Shown here piece by piece: positions 8,774 through 17,073 of a stretch of DNA of 64,000 bases; position 1 is the first letter of the stretch; each line of letters opens with the position of its first letter. The position numbers were made by a program, and so were the translations under genes. The stretch spans positions 41,986 through 105,985 of the forward strand of contig CAJUJK010000013.1 of assembly GCA_910586705.1 (NCBI GenBank), in the 5' to 3' direction. Under the pieces are notes generated by a model. The model ran no database searches. It was not told the DNA's origin and was given only the letters and a program-made list of their open reading frames with translations. The DNA is from an uncultured Lachnospiraceae bacterium. GTDB lineage: Bacteria > Bacillota > Clostridia > Lachnospirales > Lachnospiraceae.

Positions 8774-9685
8774 ATGATAATTATAGAGAACACGACAGAA
8801 TTTCATCTGGAAAACAAGAGCGCCGTCGCGCTTGGGAAGTTTGACGGCATTCATCTGGGACACCGCAGACTTTTAGACCGGGTGCTGGAGCAGAAAAAGA
8901 GCGGGCTCCAGACGGTGGTTTTTACCTTTGACACTTCGGCGGCGTCCTTTTTTGGCGGGGAGACGAAGGAGCTGTCCACCCGGGAGGAAAAAAGGGATAT
9001 GTTTGCGCGGCTGGGGGTCGATGTGCTGATTGAATTTCCCTTAAACCGGGAGACGGCGGCAACGGATCCCGCTGATTTTGTGACGCGCTATCTTGCCGGG
9101 CAGATGCGGACGGCATATCTGTGCGCCGGTTCGGACATCTCTTTCGGGAAGGGCGGCGCGGGAGACTATGCGCTTCTGGCAGACTTGTCCGAAACCTGCG
9201 GCTACCGGGTAGAACTGATTGACAAAGTCCGCGTGGACGGGGAGGAGGTCAGCTCCACCAGAGTGCGGCAGGCAGTCCGGGCGGGCGAGATGGAGAAGGT
9301 TTCCTTCATGCTGGGCTCACCCTACCGCGTGAGCGGAAAGGTGGTTCACGGCAGACAGCTGGGGCGAAAACTCGGGATGCCTACTGCGAATCTCCTGCCG
9401 GACGAGAGAAAACTTCTGCCCCCGAACGGGGTTTACTATTCCAGGGCGGAACTCGGCGAAAAGAGTTACCGGGGCATCTCCAACGTGGGATATAAGCCTA
9501 CGGTTTCGGAGGATAAAATTCTTGGCGTGGAGACTTATCTTTATGATTTCGAGGGGGAAGTCTATGACAGGGATATGACTGTGGAGCTTCTCGCCTTTCG
9601 CAGGGAAGAGCGTGCCTTTGGGAGTGTGGAGGCGCTGCGCCGGCAGATTGAGGCGGATGTGGAAGCGGGGAGAAATTTCTCATAG
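8774..9685 (+). CDS. ribF: Bifunctional riboflavin kinase/FAD synthetase
   Basis: RibF phosphorylates riboflavin to FMN and adenylylates FMN to FAD. The 303-residue protein has the nucleotidyltransferase domain first (VALGKFDGIHLGHRRLLD, residues about 16-33, then SSTRVRQAVRAGEMEKV) and the flavokinase domain second (GRQLGRKLGMPTANLLP, PPNGVYYSRAEL, ISNVGYKPTV). It lies 63 bases after truB, and no terminator or clear promoter separates them, so it is probably the last gene of the operon. The standard rimP-to-ribF arrangement supports the call. Confidence 0.95.
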   Translation: MIIIENTTEFHLENKSAVALGKFDGIHLGHRRLLDRVLEQKKSGLQTVVFTFDTSAASFFGGETKELSTREEKRDMFARLGVDVLIEFPLNRETAATDPADFVTRYLAGQMRTAYLCAGSDISFGKGGAGDYALLADLSETCGYRVELIDKVRVDGEEVSSTRVRQAVRAGEMEKVSFMLGSPYRVSGKVVHGRQLGRKLGMPTANLLPDERKLLPPNGVYYSRAELGEKSYRGISNVGYKPTVSEDKILGVETYLYDFEGEVYDRDMTVELLAFRREERAFGSVEALRRQIEADVEAGRNFS

Positions 9686-9719
9686 ATGCCGTCCAAAAGT
9701 CTTTTTTTGTCGTAAGGGG

Positions 9720-9748
9720 TTGTAAGAGGATTTTTTTTTCGATACAAT
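9720..9748 (+). promoter_or_regulatory. Promoter of the Na/Pi transporter gene
   Basis: TTGTAA (9720-9725) and TACAAT (9743-9748) are 17 bases apart. Thymine-rich runs precede the -10 region. It lies 57 bases ahead of the start codon. Confidence 0.75.
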
Positions 9749-9804
9749 AGAACCGTGTAGCTTTTCAATGGGGAAAAGAACAAAGGAAGGATAGTTAAAC
9801 CAAG

Positions 9805-11439
9805 ATGAGTATATCGATTATTCTGTCCATGGCGGGCGGCTTGGGGCTGTTTCTGTATGGTATGCGCATTATGAGCGACAGTATAGAGAAAGTTGCGGGC
9901 GCGAAGTTGAGAGGGATACTGGAACGGTTGACGACCAACCGTTTTATGGCTATTTTAGTGGGCGTGTTTTTCACGGCGGTGGTCCAGTCTTCTTCAGCAT
10001 GTACGGTCATGGTGGTCAGCTTTGTCAACTCCGGGCTGATGACGCTTACGCAGGCGGCTGGCGTCATTCTTGGCGCCAATGTAGGTACGACGGTAACGGC
10101 GCTCCTTGTTTCCTTTAAGCTGGAGAAAGCGGCGCCTGTGATTCTGCTTGCGGGCGTGTTGATTCTCATGTTTGTTAAGAAACAGAAGATTTCCAGATGG
10201 GGAGAGGCAATTATCGGCTTTGGCGTTCTTTTCATGGGACTGAGTTCGATGTCGGGAGCGATGTCCGGTATGAAGGATTCTCCGGAAATTTTACATATGT
10301 TTGCGTCCCTGCAGTCGCCTCTCATGGCGGTGCTGCTGGGCACTGTCTTAACGGCGGTAATCCAGAGTTCGTCCGTGACGGTCAGTATACTGGTGCTTCT
10401 TGCCAATCAGGGGATGATGGGAATAGATATCTGCATGTTTACCATTCTCGGTTGTAACATCGGTTCCTGTGCAACTGCCATGATAGCTTCGTTAAGCGGA
10501 AAGAAAGATGCGAAGCGGGCGGCGGCGATTCATCTTATTTTCAATGTAATTGGAACGGTTATTGTATTCCTTGTCCTTTTGGCGACGGTGGATACGTTTG
10601 CGGCAGCGCTTATGGCGTTTACTGGCAATAATCCGGGCAGGGTGGTGGCTTATGCGCATATTTCCATTAAAATTTTTCAGGTTGTCCTGCTGATGCCGTT
10701 TATCAGGCAGATTGTGAAGCTGACTTATGTGCTTGTGCCCGGCGACGACAAGAAGATCGGTTACCGGGACAGCTACCAACTTAAGTATATCGGTGAGAAA
10801 GTGGTCTTAAATCCGGCAACAGCGGTGGTGGAGGTAATCAAGGAGCTGGATCGTATGGGCTCCCTTGCAAATGAGAATCTGAACCGCGCCATGAACGCGC
10901 TGATTACACTCGACCAGGATGAGATCAACGAGGTTTACGAGGTGGAGAAGAATATCGACTTCCTAAGCCACGCCATCACCAACTACCTGGTGAAGATTAA
11001 TCAGACAACCCTGCCGATTGAGGACTTGAAGAGCATTGGCGCGCTGTTCCATGTGGTAAACGATATTGAGCGGATCGGCGACCACGCGGAGAATATTGTG
11101 GACGCGGCGGTACAGAGGGAAAAGACCGGTGTCGGTTTCTCCAAGGCGGCACAGCGGGAGCTGGGCGAGATGATCGATATGGTCAATACGATTCTGCGCT
11201 TCTCCTTTGAGATGTTTGTCAAGAGCACAGAGGAGCATGTGGAGGATATCAGAAATCTGGAAGAGGCGATCGACGAGAAGGAAAAAGAGCTGCAGCAGCG
11301 CCATATCGAGCGGCTTTCCAACAACGAGTGTACGCCCGAGGCGGGCGCGATGTTCTCGGATATCGTGTCAGGGCTTGAGAGAGTGGCGGACCACGCCACA
11401 AATATTGCGTTTGCGAACAGCTACTTTGAGCCGAATTAG
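9805..11439 (+). CDS. Na/Pi-cotransporter II family protein with PhoU-like C-terminus
   Basis: This 544-residue membrane protein probably imports phosphate with sodium. Residues about 1-310 contain the two inverted Na/Pi-cotransporter repeats, each marked by a QSSS motif (QSSSACTVMVVSFVNSGL near residue 57 and QSSSVTVSILVLLANQGM near residue 186). Residues about 335-540 are a helical PhoU-like cytoplasmic domain with the paired pattern ERIGDHAENI and ERVADHATNIAF. Bacterial members (YjbB/NptA type) are linked to phosphate balance; the substrate here is inferred. A GGAAGG site lies 14 bases upstream of the ATG, rather far, so translation may be modest. Confidence 0.9.
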   Translation: MSISIILSMAGGLGLFLYGMRIMSDSIEKVAGAKLRGILERLTTNRFMAILVGVFFTAVVQSSSACTVMVVSFVNSGLMTLTQAAGVILGANVGTTVTALLVSFKLEKAAPVILLAGVLILMFVKKQKISRWGEAIIGFGVLFMGLSSMSGAMSGMKDSPEILHMFASLQSPLMAVLLGTVLTAVIQSSSVTVSILVLLANQGMMGIDICMFTILGCNIGSCATAMIASLSGKKDAKRAAAIHLIFNVIGTVIVFLVLLATVDTFAAALMAFTGNNPGRVVAYAHISIKIFQVVLLMPFIRQIVKLTYVLVPGDDKKIGYRDSYQLKYIGEKVVLNPATAVVEVIKELDRMGSLANENLNRAMNALITLDQDEINEVYEVEKNIDFLSHAITNYLVKINQTTLPIEDLKSIGALFHVVNDIERIGDHAENIVDAAVQREKTGVGFSKAAQRELGEMIDMVNTILRFSFEMFVKSTEEHVEDIRNLEEAIDEKEKELQQRHIERLSNNECTPEAGAMFSDIVSGLERVADHATNIAFANSYFEPN

Positions 11440-11450
11440 ATGCCCGCTGC

Positions 11451-11479
11451 TTGACAGGGAGGAATGTGGTTGTTATAAT
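11451..11479 (+). promoter_or_regulatory. Consensus SigA promoter of the NlpC/P60 gene
   Basis: TTGACA (11451-11456) and TATAAT (11474-11479) with exactly 17 bases between them: a perfect consensus match, expected to be strong and constitutive. Confidence 0.92.
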
Positions 11480-11545
11480 AACCCCGTAATTGTTACGAAA
11501 ATGTTACAAAAAAAGCGACACGCGGGGAAAAGGATACGGCTTTAC

Positions 11546-12715
11546 ATGAAAAGAAGAAAGAACCTATTTATAATAACATGCGTTTTTCTATTACTGACTT
11601 CATTTGTGGTACAGGCTTCCATGCCTGTACCTGATCTTTTGCCGTTCGGGCAGCTGAAACTGGATAGGGACGAAACGGAGGAAGCTTCGCAGGAGGAAGC
11701 TTCGCAGGAGGAAGAGCAGATCAGCGGCAACAGCGCAGCGGAGAGTGTTTCTGAAAATGATGCGGAGACGGCGCAGGATGTGCTGGACGGGGACGCCATC
11801 GGGTCCAGTGTGATCCTGATTTCCGATAAGACAGCGGAGGACTATGAACTTGCCTATGAGCGCGCCAAGAACGCAAACTGGGGGTATACGAATCTGGGGA
11901 TCGCGGATGTGAGCGATAACTTGAATATACGCGCCGTTGCCGCGGAGGACGGCAGGCTTGTCGGGAAACTGCCCAGAAACGCCGCCTGTGAGGTGATCGA
12001 CACGGACGATACGTGGGCGCATATCAAGTCCGGCAGCGTGGAGGGCTATGTTAGTCTGGAGTATCTGCTGACGGGCGTTCCAGCCAAGTTCAAGGCGGAG
12101 GAGCTGGCGGTCACTGTGGCGAAGGTGGCTACCGACAGCCTGAAAGTGAGGGCGGAGGCAAATACGGAGTCGGAGGTGATCACTCTGGTCGCCATGGGTG
12201 AGGAACTGGAAGTAGCGGCTGTGGAGGGCGACTGGGTCAAGGTACTTCTGGATAACGACGAGGTTTATGTCTCCGCTGAGTACGTGGAAGTCAGCGCGGA
12301 GCTCTCCACGGCAGTCACCATGACGGAGCTGCTCTACGGACAGGGCGTTTCCGACGTCCGGGTGGATATCTGCCAGTACGCCAAGGAATTTATCGGGAAC
12401 CCTTATGTGTGGGGCGGCACCAGCCTGACCAAGGGGGCGGACTGCTCCGGCTTTGTGATGAAGGTATTCCAGAAGTACGGCGTGAAACTTCCCCGGAATT
12501 CCAGATCGCAGGCAAACTGCGGCACCACGATCAAGGTGGCGGAGGCGAAGCCGGGCGACCTGATCTTCTACGCGAAGGGCAAAACCATCAACCATGTGGC
12601 GATCTATATCGGAAACGGGCAGGTGGTCCACGCCAGCAGTCCAAAGACGGGAATCAAGATTTCCAACGTATCCTACCGCACGCCGTTCAAGGCGGTGCGG
12701 GTACTGTACGACTGA
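11546..12715 (+). CDS. Secreted SH3-NlpC/P60 peptidoglycan hydrolase
   Basis: This 389-residue protein probably cuts peptide cross-links of peptidoglycan outside the cell. A signal peptide (residues 1-26, basic then LFIITCVFLLLTSFVVQA) is followed by an acidic linker with a duplicated EEASQ unit, two bacterial SH3 domains (about residues 125-185 and 195-255) and a C-terminal NlpC/P60 domain (about 275-389). The predicted catalytic triad is visible: Cys300 in GADCSGF, His350 in NHVAIYIG and His362 in VVHAS. The ATG at 11546 follows AAAGGA; the open frame extends upstream into the transporter gene but lacks a site there. A strong promoter precedes it. Confidence 0.93.
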   Translation: MKRRKNLFIITCVFLLLTSFVVQASMPVPDLLPFGQLKLDRDETEEASQEEASQEEEQISGNSAAESVSENDAETAQDVLDGDAIGSSVILISDKTAEDYELAYERAKNANWGYTNLGIADVSDNLNIRAVAAEDGRLVGKLPRNAACEVIDTDDTWAHIKSGSVEGYVSLEYLLTGVPAKFKAEELAVTVAKVATDSLKVRAEANTESEVITLVAMGEELEVAAVEGDWVKVLLDNDEVYVSAEYVEVSAELSTAVTMTELLYGQGVSDVRVDICQYAKEFIGNPYVWGGTSLTKGADCSGFVMKVFQKYGVKLPRNSRSQANCGTTIKVAEAKPGDLIFYAKGKTINHVAIYIGNGQVVHASSPKTGIKISNVSYRTPFKAVRVLYD

Positions 12716-12725
12716 GGTAGCGTGG

Positions 12726-13115
12726 ATGGAGAGACGAATTTTAACTTACCGGAAATATATGGACGGGCTGCTTCTGCGGGAGGACGCCGACTGGGAGCAG
12801 ATCAGGGAGGAACATCTCGTGCAGGTGGGATTTTTTCAACATGAGAGACTGATCCATCTGATCGTCACTGTGGTTTTCGCCCTGTTTGCCGTACTGTCCA
12901 TCGGCATGGCATTTCTCCTGATGGCGCTTGGCATGGAGGGCGCGGGAAACTGGTTGTTTGTGGTGGCGGCGTTTCTCGTGCTGTTAGTCCCTTATGTGCG
13001 CCACTACTATATATTGGAAAACGAAGTGCAGAAAATGTATGCACAGTACGATGAAATTATTGCAAGGATACATAATACGGGCTTTACAATGAAAGAACAC
13101 TGTGGTAAAATATGA
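12726..13115 (+). CDS. Small membrane protein of unknown function
   Basis: I do not recognise this 129-residue protein. It has a charged N-terminal 40 residues, two membrane segments (about 42-70 and 76-98) and a charged C-terminal tail. The ATG at 12726 follows GAGGTAG and lies 10 bases after the stop of the NlpC/P60 gene, so the two are probably cotranscribed. A promoter for rpsO overlaps its 3' end. Confidence 0.75.
   Translation: MERRILTYRKYMDGLLLREDADWEQIREEHLVQVGFFQHERLIHLIVTVVFALFAVLSIGMAFLLMALGMEGAGNWLFVVAAFLVLLVPYVRHYYILENEVQKMYAQYDEIIARIHNTGFTMKEHCGKI
13083..13111 (+). promoter_or_regulatory. Promoter of rpsO
   Basis: TTTACA (13083-13088) and TAAAAT (13106-13111) with a 17-base spacer, overlapping the end of the upstream gene. 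The transcript would have a leader of about 95 bases. Confidence 0.75.
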
Positions 13116-13213
13116 CGGTATGAATTTCAGCCGGCACGCAGAGGCGGGACACTCCGACCCCTTCTTGGTGTTAGGCGGTTATCAGGGCAGCCCCCTGAGG
13201 GAAAGGAGAACTT
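13112..13213 (+). promoter_or_regulatory. rpsO 5' leader, possible S15 autoregulatory structure
   Basis: The leader contains a hairpin, TCAGGG (13182-13187) with CCCTGA (13193-13198), ending three bases before the GAAAGGAG ribosome binding site. Several unrelated rpsO leaders in bacteria bind S15 and repress translation. The location fits, but I cannot match it to a named leader class. Confidence 0.4.
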
Positions 13214-13480
13214 ATGATTTCAAAGGAAAAGAAGACAGCGATCATCAAAGAGTATGCCAGATCCGAGGGTGACACCGGTTCACCGGAGGTACAGGTAGCG
13301 GTTCTGACGGCGAGGATTCAGGAGCTGACAGAGCATCTGAAGGAGAATCCGAAGGACCATCATTCCAGAAGAGGACTTCTGAAGATGGTAGGTCAGAGAC
13401 GCGGACTGCTCGGCTATCTGAAAGAGAAGGATATCGAGAGATATCGTGCACTGATCGAGAGACTTGGACTTCGTAAATAA
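13214..13480 (+). CDS. rpsO: 30S ribosomal protein S15
   Basis: S15 is a primary binding protein of the central domain of 16S rRNA. The 88-residue length is standard, and the family signature is clear: GDTGSPEVQVAVLTARI, LTEHLKENPKDHHSRRGLLKMVGQRRGLLGYL, ending RYRALIERLGLRK. The ribosome binding site AAAGGAG lies seven bases upstream. It precedes pnp, a pairing conserved across many bacteria. Confidence 0.97.
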   Translation: MISKEKKTAIIKEYARSEGDTGSPEVQVAVLTARIQELTEHLKENPKDHHSRRGLLKMVGQRRGLLGYLKEKDIERYRALIERLGLRK

Positions 13481-13491
13481 TAAGGGATGAT

Positions 13492-13540
13492 GAGCGGAGA
13501 TAGGGTTGGCAGGTCCGACCCTAAATCCGCTCTTCTCATA
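13492..13540 (+). terminator. Long hairpin after rpsO (terminator or processing site)
   Basis: GAGCGGA (13492-13498) pairs with TCCGCTC (13526-13532) and encloses GGGTTGG (13503-13509) with CCGACCC (13515-13521, one G-T pair). It is followed by a weak TTCTCATAT tract. It may be a leaky terminator, or a double-stranded cleavage site of the kind used for control of pnp in enterobacteria. Confidence 0.6.
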
Positions 13541-13551
13541 TATAATGATAA

Positions 13552-13648
13552 CAGTTCATCCAGACCGTACGGCGCGTGATGAACCGATTGAGCAACGCTC
13601 AATCACGAGATTCGCTTCGCGAACTCGGACACTAGTGAGAATGAACTG
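13552..13648 (+). repeat. Multi-hairpin intergenic element between rpsO and pnp
   Basis: An outer stem, CAGTTCAT (13552-13559) with ATGAACTG (13641-13648), encloses a palindrome CCGTACGG (13565-13572), a perfect 8-base-pair hairpin GATTGAGC/GCTCAATC (13586-13604) and a hairpin with TTCGC-TTC-GCGAA at its tip (13606-13627). An alternative stem GTTCATC/GATGAAC (13554-13560 with 13578-13584) competes with the outer one. The layout resembles the elements at 53197, 55888 and 57968, which also carry a GC-TTC-GC hairpin in one copy. It could act as a pnp leader regulator or be an inserted repeat. Confidence 0.6.
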
Positions 13649-13683
13649 GGAGAAAAGAAGAGAGAAGAAGGAGAGAGAAGATT

Positions 13684-15774
13684 ATGTACAAGAGTTATAC
13701 TTTAGAACTCGCCGGGCGTACCCTCCGGGTAGACATCGGCAGAGTCGGCAAACAGGCAAACGGCTGCGCTTTCATGCAGTATGGTGAGACCACCGTGTTA
13801 TCCACGGCTACGGCCTCCGATAAACCCAGGGACGGCATTGATTTCTTCCCCTGCAGTGTGGAGTATGAGGAGAAGTTTTATTCCGTAGGCAAGATCCCCG
13901 GCGGCTTCAACAAGAGAGAGGGCAAGCCCTCCGAGAACGCGATTCTCACAAGCCGCGTGATCGACCGTCCCATGAGACCTTTATTCCCGAAGGACTACCG
14001 CAACGACGTGACCTTGAACAATCTGGTGATGAGCGTTGACCCCGCGTGCCGCCCGGAGCTGGTGGCGATGATCGGTACGGCGATCGCGACCTGCATCTCG
14101 GATATTCCCTTCGCGGGTCCCTGTGCGATGACGCAGATGGGTATGGTGGACGGCGAGCTGATCGTCAATCCTTCGCAGGAACAGTGGGACAAGGGTGATT
14201 TGAAGATGACCGTGGCTTCCACCGCGGAGAAGGTGATGATGATCGAGGCTGGCGCCAACGAGGTGCCGGAGGCAAAGGTGCTGGAGGCGATCTACAAAGC
14301 GCATGAGGTAAACCAGACGCTGATCACTTTCATCAACCAGATCGTTGCCGAGGTGGGCAAGCCGAAGCACAGCTACGAGAGCTGCGCGGTTCCCGAGCAG
14401 ATGTTTGAGGACATGAAGAAGATCGTGACGCCCGAGGAGATGGAGACGGCTGTCTTCACCGACGAGAAGCAGGTGCGCGAGGAGAATATCAGAAATATCA
14501 CGGCGAGACTGGAGGAGGCTTTCGCGGAGAACGAGGACTATCTGGCGGTGCTCGGCGAGGCGGTGTACCAGTACCAGAAAAAGACGGTGCGCAAGATGAT
14601 CTTAAAGGATCACAAGCGTCCCGACGGCAGGGCGCTTAATCAGATCCGCCCGCTGGCTGCGGAGGTGGACATCATTCCGAGAGTGCACGGTTCCGCCATG
14701 TTTACGAGAGGACAGACGCAGATCTGCAACGTATGTACGCTGGCTCCGCTTTCTGAGCTTCAGAAGGTGGACGGCTTAGACCCGAACATCACGGGCAAGA
14801 GATATATGCACCACTACAATTTCCCGTCCTACTCCGTAGGCGAGACGAAGGTGAGCAGAGGTCCGGGCAGAAGAGAGATCGGTCACGGCGCGCTGGCTGA
14901 GAGGGCATTACTGCCGGTACTCCCCTCCGAGGAGGAGTTCCCTTACGCGATCCGTACCGTGTCGGAGACTTTTGAGTCCAACGGTTCTACTTCCATGGCT
15001 TCCACCTGTGCGTCCTGCATGTCCCTGATGGCGGCAGGCGTGCCCATCAAGAAGATGGTGGCGGGTATCTCCTGCGGTCTGGTGACGGGCGAGACGGACG
15101 ACGATTTCGTACTGCTGACGGATATTCAGGGTCTGGAGGACTTCTTCGGCGATATGGACTTCAAGGTGACAGGTACCCACGACGGTATCACGGCGATCCA
15201 GATGGATATCAAGATCCACGGTCTGACGAAGCCCATCGTGGAAGGCGCCATCGGCAGATGCCGCGAGGCGAGGGAGTTCATCATGGCGAACTGCATGAGC
15301 CCGGCGATTTCCGCACCCCGCAAGGAGGTTGGTCCTTATGCACCCAAGATCATTTCCATCCAGATCGATCCCGACAAGATCGGCGATGTGGTTGGTCAGC
15401 GCGGCAAGACCATCAATGAGATCATTGCGCGCACAGGCGTGAAGATCGACATCAACGATGAGGGACAGGTTTCCGTCTGCGGCACGGAGCATGAGATGAT
15501 GGACAAGGCTGTGGACATGATCAAGATGATTACCACGGACTTTGAGGAGGGACAGATCTTCCAAGGCACCGTAGTGAGCATCAAGGAGTTCGGCGCGTTC
15601 ATCGAGTTCGCACCGGGCAAGGAAGGCATGGTGCACATCTCCAAGATTGCCAAGGAGAGAATCAACCGCGTGGAGGATGTGCTCACCCTCGGCGACAAGG
15701 TGACGGTGGTATGCCTCGGCAAGGATAAGATGGGAAGAATCAGCTTCTCCATGAAGGATGTAGCACAAGTCTAA
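13684..15774 (+). CDS. pnp: Polyribonucleotide nucleotidyltransferase (PNPase)
   Basis: PNPase is the phosphorolytic 3'-5' exoribonuclease of the RNA degradation machinery. The 696-residue protein shows both RNase PH domains (about 12-145 and 310-450, the second with HGSAMFTRGQTQ and FPSYSVGE), the helical middle domain, and C-terminal KH (IGDVVGQRGKTINEII, about 552-610) and S1 (about 620-690) RNA-binding domains. The motif ATASDKPRDGIDFFPCSVEY is typical. AAGGAGAG precedes the ATG. Structured RNA upstream suggests post-transcriptional control, as known for pnp elsewhere. Confidence 0.97.
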   Translation: MYKSYTLELAGRTLRVDIGRVGKQANGCAFMQYGETTVLSTATASDKPRDGIDFFPCSVEYEEKFYSVGKIPGGFNKREGKPSENAILTSRVIDRPMRPLFPKDYRNDVTLNNLVMSVDPACRPELVAMIGTAIATCISDIPFAGPCAMTQMGMVDGELIVNPSQEQWDKGDLKMTVASTAEKVMMIEAGANEVPEAKVLEAIYKAHEVNQTLITFINQIVAEVGKPKHSYESCAVPEQMFEDMKKIVTPEEMETAVFTDEKQVREENIRNITARLEEAFAENEDYLAVLGEAVYQYQKKTVRKMILKDHKRPDGRALNQIRPLAAEVDIIPRVHGSAMFTRGQTQICNVCTLAPLSELQKVDGLDPNITGKRYMHHYNFPSYSVGETKVSRGPGRREIGHGALAERALLPVLPSEEEFPYAIRTVSETFESNGSTSMASTCASCMSLMAAGVPIKKMVAGISCGLVTGETDDDFVLLTDIQGLEDFFGDMDFKVTGTHDGITAIQMDIKIHGLTKPIVEGAIGRCREAREFIMANCMSPAISAPRKEVGPYAPKIISIQIDPDKIGDVVGQRGKTINEIIARTGVKIDINDEGQVSVCGTEHEMMDKAVDMIKMITTDFEEGQIFQGTVVSIKEFGAFIEFAPGKEGMVHISKIAKERINRVEDVLTLGDKVTVVCLGKDKMGRISFSMKDVAQV

Positions 15775-15786
15775 AATGAAGGCAGG

Positions 15787-16554
15787 ATGACAATGAATAA
15801 TTCGGGCGTAGTTTCACGCACGAATGATAAGGTTGGCGGGAGGTATTACACGAAACGCCATCTGGAAGAACTGGTAAAGCTGCAGACCAGCGTGCTTGAA
15901 AAACAGGCGCTGGAACTGCAGCGCATGAATGAACGTATTCTGGAAACCATGAGCAACGTGGTGGAGTTCCGCAATCTGGAGTCGGGCGACCATGTGAAGC
16001 GCGTGAAGGATTTCACGAGAATCCTTGCGGGACACATGGCGGAAGACTGCCCGGAATACGAACTGGATAAGAAAGCCGTCGATGTGATTACAGCGGCGGC
16101 TGCTTTGCATGATGTGGGAAAAATCGCGATCCCGGACGCCATCCTGCTAAAGCCCGGAAAGCTCACGGCGCAGGAATTTGAGGTGATGAAGACGCACACC
16201 ACAAAGGGATGTGAAATCATTGCCATGCTGGGGGACATACAGGAGGGGGAGTACGGCAGGGTGAGTTACGAGATCTGCCGGTACCATCACGAGCGTTACG
16301 ACGGCGGGGGATACCCCGAAGGGCTGAGAGGGGAGGAGATTCCCGTTTCCGCGCAGATTGTCTCTCTGGCGGACGTCTATGACGCGCTGGTCAGCGAGCG
16401 CTGCTATAAGAGCGCGTACACCACCGCTGAGGCGTACCATATGATCATGCGGGGAGACTGCGGCCAGTTTTCTCCCAAGCTCCTTTCCTGCCTGCGTGAA
16501 GCGAGGGGAGAGCTTGAGGAGAAAGCAGAGGGCAGGGGCGCGCTTACCACGTAA
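15787..16554 (+). CDS. HD-GYP domain protein, probable cyclic-di-GMP phosphodiesterase
   Basis: The 255-residue protein has an N-terminal helical segment (about residues 20-60, with coiled-coil character) and an HD-GYP domain. Diagnostic motifs are HDVGKIAIPDAIL near residue 105 and HHERYDGGGYPEGL near residue 174, so both the metal-binding HD and the GYP signature are intact. HD-GYP enzymes hydrolyse cyclic-di-GMP, or in some cases related dinucleotides. No receiver domain is present, so the input is unknown. It starts 12 bases after pnp; the ATG six bases further in (15793) is better spaced from AAGGCAGG and may be the real start. Its 3' end overlaps pyrI tail to tail by 11 bases. Confidence 0.85.
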   Translation: MTMNNSGVVSRTNDKVGGRYYTKRHLEELVKLQTSVLEKQALELQRMNERILETMSNVVEFRNLESGDHVKRVKDFTRILAGHMAEDCPEYELDKKAVDVITAAAALHDVGKIAIPDAILLKPGKLTAQEFEVMKTHTTKGCEIIAMLGDIQEGEYGRVSYEICRYHHERYDGGGYPEGLRGEEIPVSAQIVSLADVYDALVSERCYKSAYTTAEAYHMIMRGDCGQFSPKLLSCLREARGELEEKAEGRGALTT

Positions 16555-16981
16555 AGGAATTGCCCGCCTTTTCTTCGCAGTATTTACAGCGGTAAATTTC
16601 TTTTTCTTCATCCGCCAGCACGAAGATGTGCGGCAGCTCCTGCTCGATGGATGTGATGCACCGCGGATTTTTACATCTCAGCACGTTGTGGATCTCGCGG
16701 GGGAGCACAAGTTCTTTTTTATCCTCGATTTTTCCGTCCTTGATCACGTTGACGGTGATGTTGTGGTCGATCACGGCAAGGATATCCAGATTCAGGGTGT
16801 TGATATCGCACTCCACTTTCAGGATGTCCTTTTTTCCCATCTTATTGCTGCGGGCGTTCTTGATGATCGCTACTGTGCAGTCCAGCTTGTCCAGTTTCAG
16901 GTGATGATAGATTTCAAGGCTCTTGCCTGCCTCGATATGGTCGAGCACGAAACCTTCTTCAATTTTTCCAACATTTAACAT
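16544..16981 (-). CDS. pyrI: Aspartate carbamoyltransferase regulatory subunit
   Basis: PyrI is the nucleotide-binding regulatory chain that makes ATCase allosteric. The 145-residue product has the N-terminal allosteric domain (IEEGFVLDHIEAGKSLEIYHHL) and a C-terminal zinc domain with four cysteines in the pattern C-x5-C ... C-x2-C (CKNPRC and CKYC). It follows pyrB by 92 bases on the same strand, forming a pyrBI operon. Confidence 0.95.
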   Translation of the reverse strand: MLNVGKIEEGFVLDHIEAGKSLEIYHHLKLDKLDCTVAIIKNARSNKMGKKDILKVECDINTLNLDILAVIDHNITVNVIKDGKIEDKKELVLPREIHNVLRCKNPRCITSIEQELPHIFVLADEEKEIYRCKYCEEKAGNSFTW

Positions 16982-17073
16982 AGGGCGATACCTTCCTTTT
17001 TGTGAGTGATAAACTTATGGCAACGGAGCGGCGCCCGCTGACACAATATAATAACACGTGCTATTTCACGTGC

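Noticed and set aside
14908..15768. Long minus-strand open frame opposite pnp; similar frames opposite ppx (27502-28422) and ppdK
   Set aside because: These are shadows of biased codon use in well-supported genes on the plus strand.
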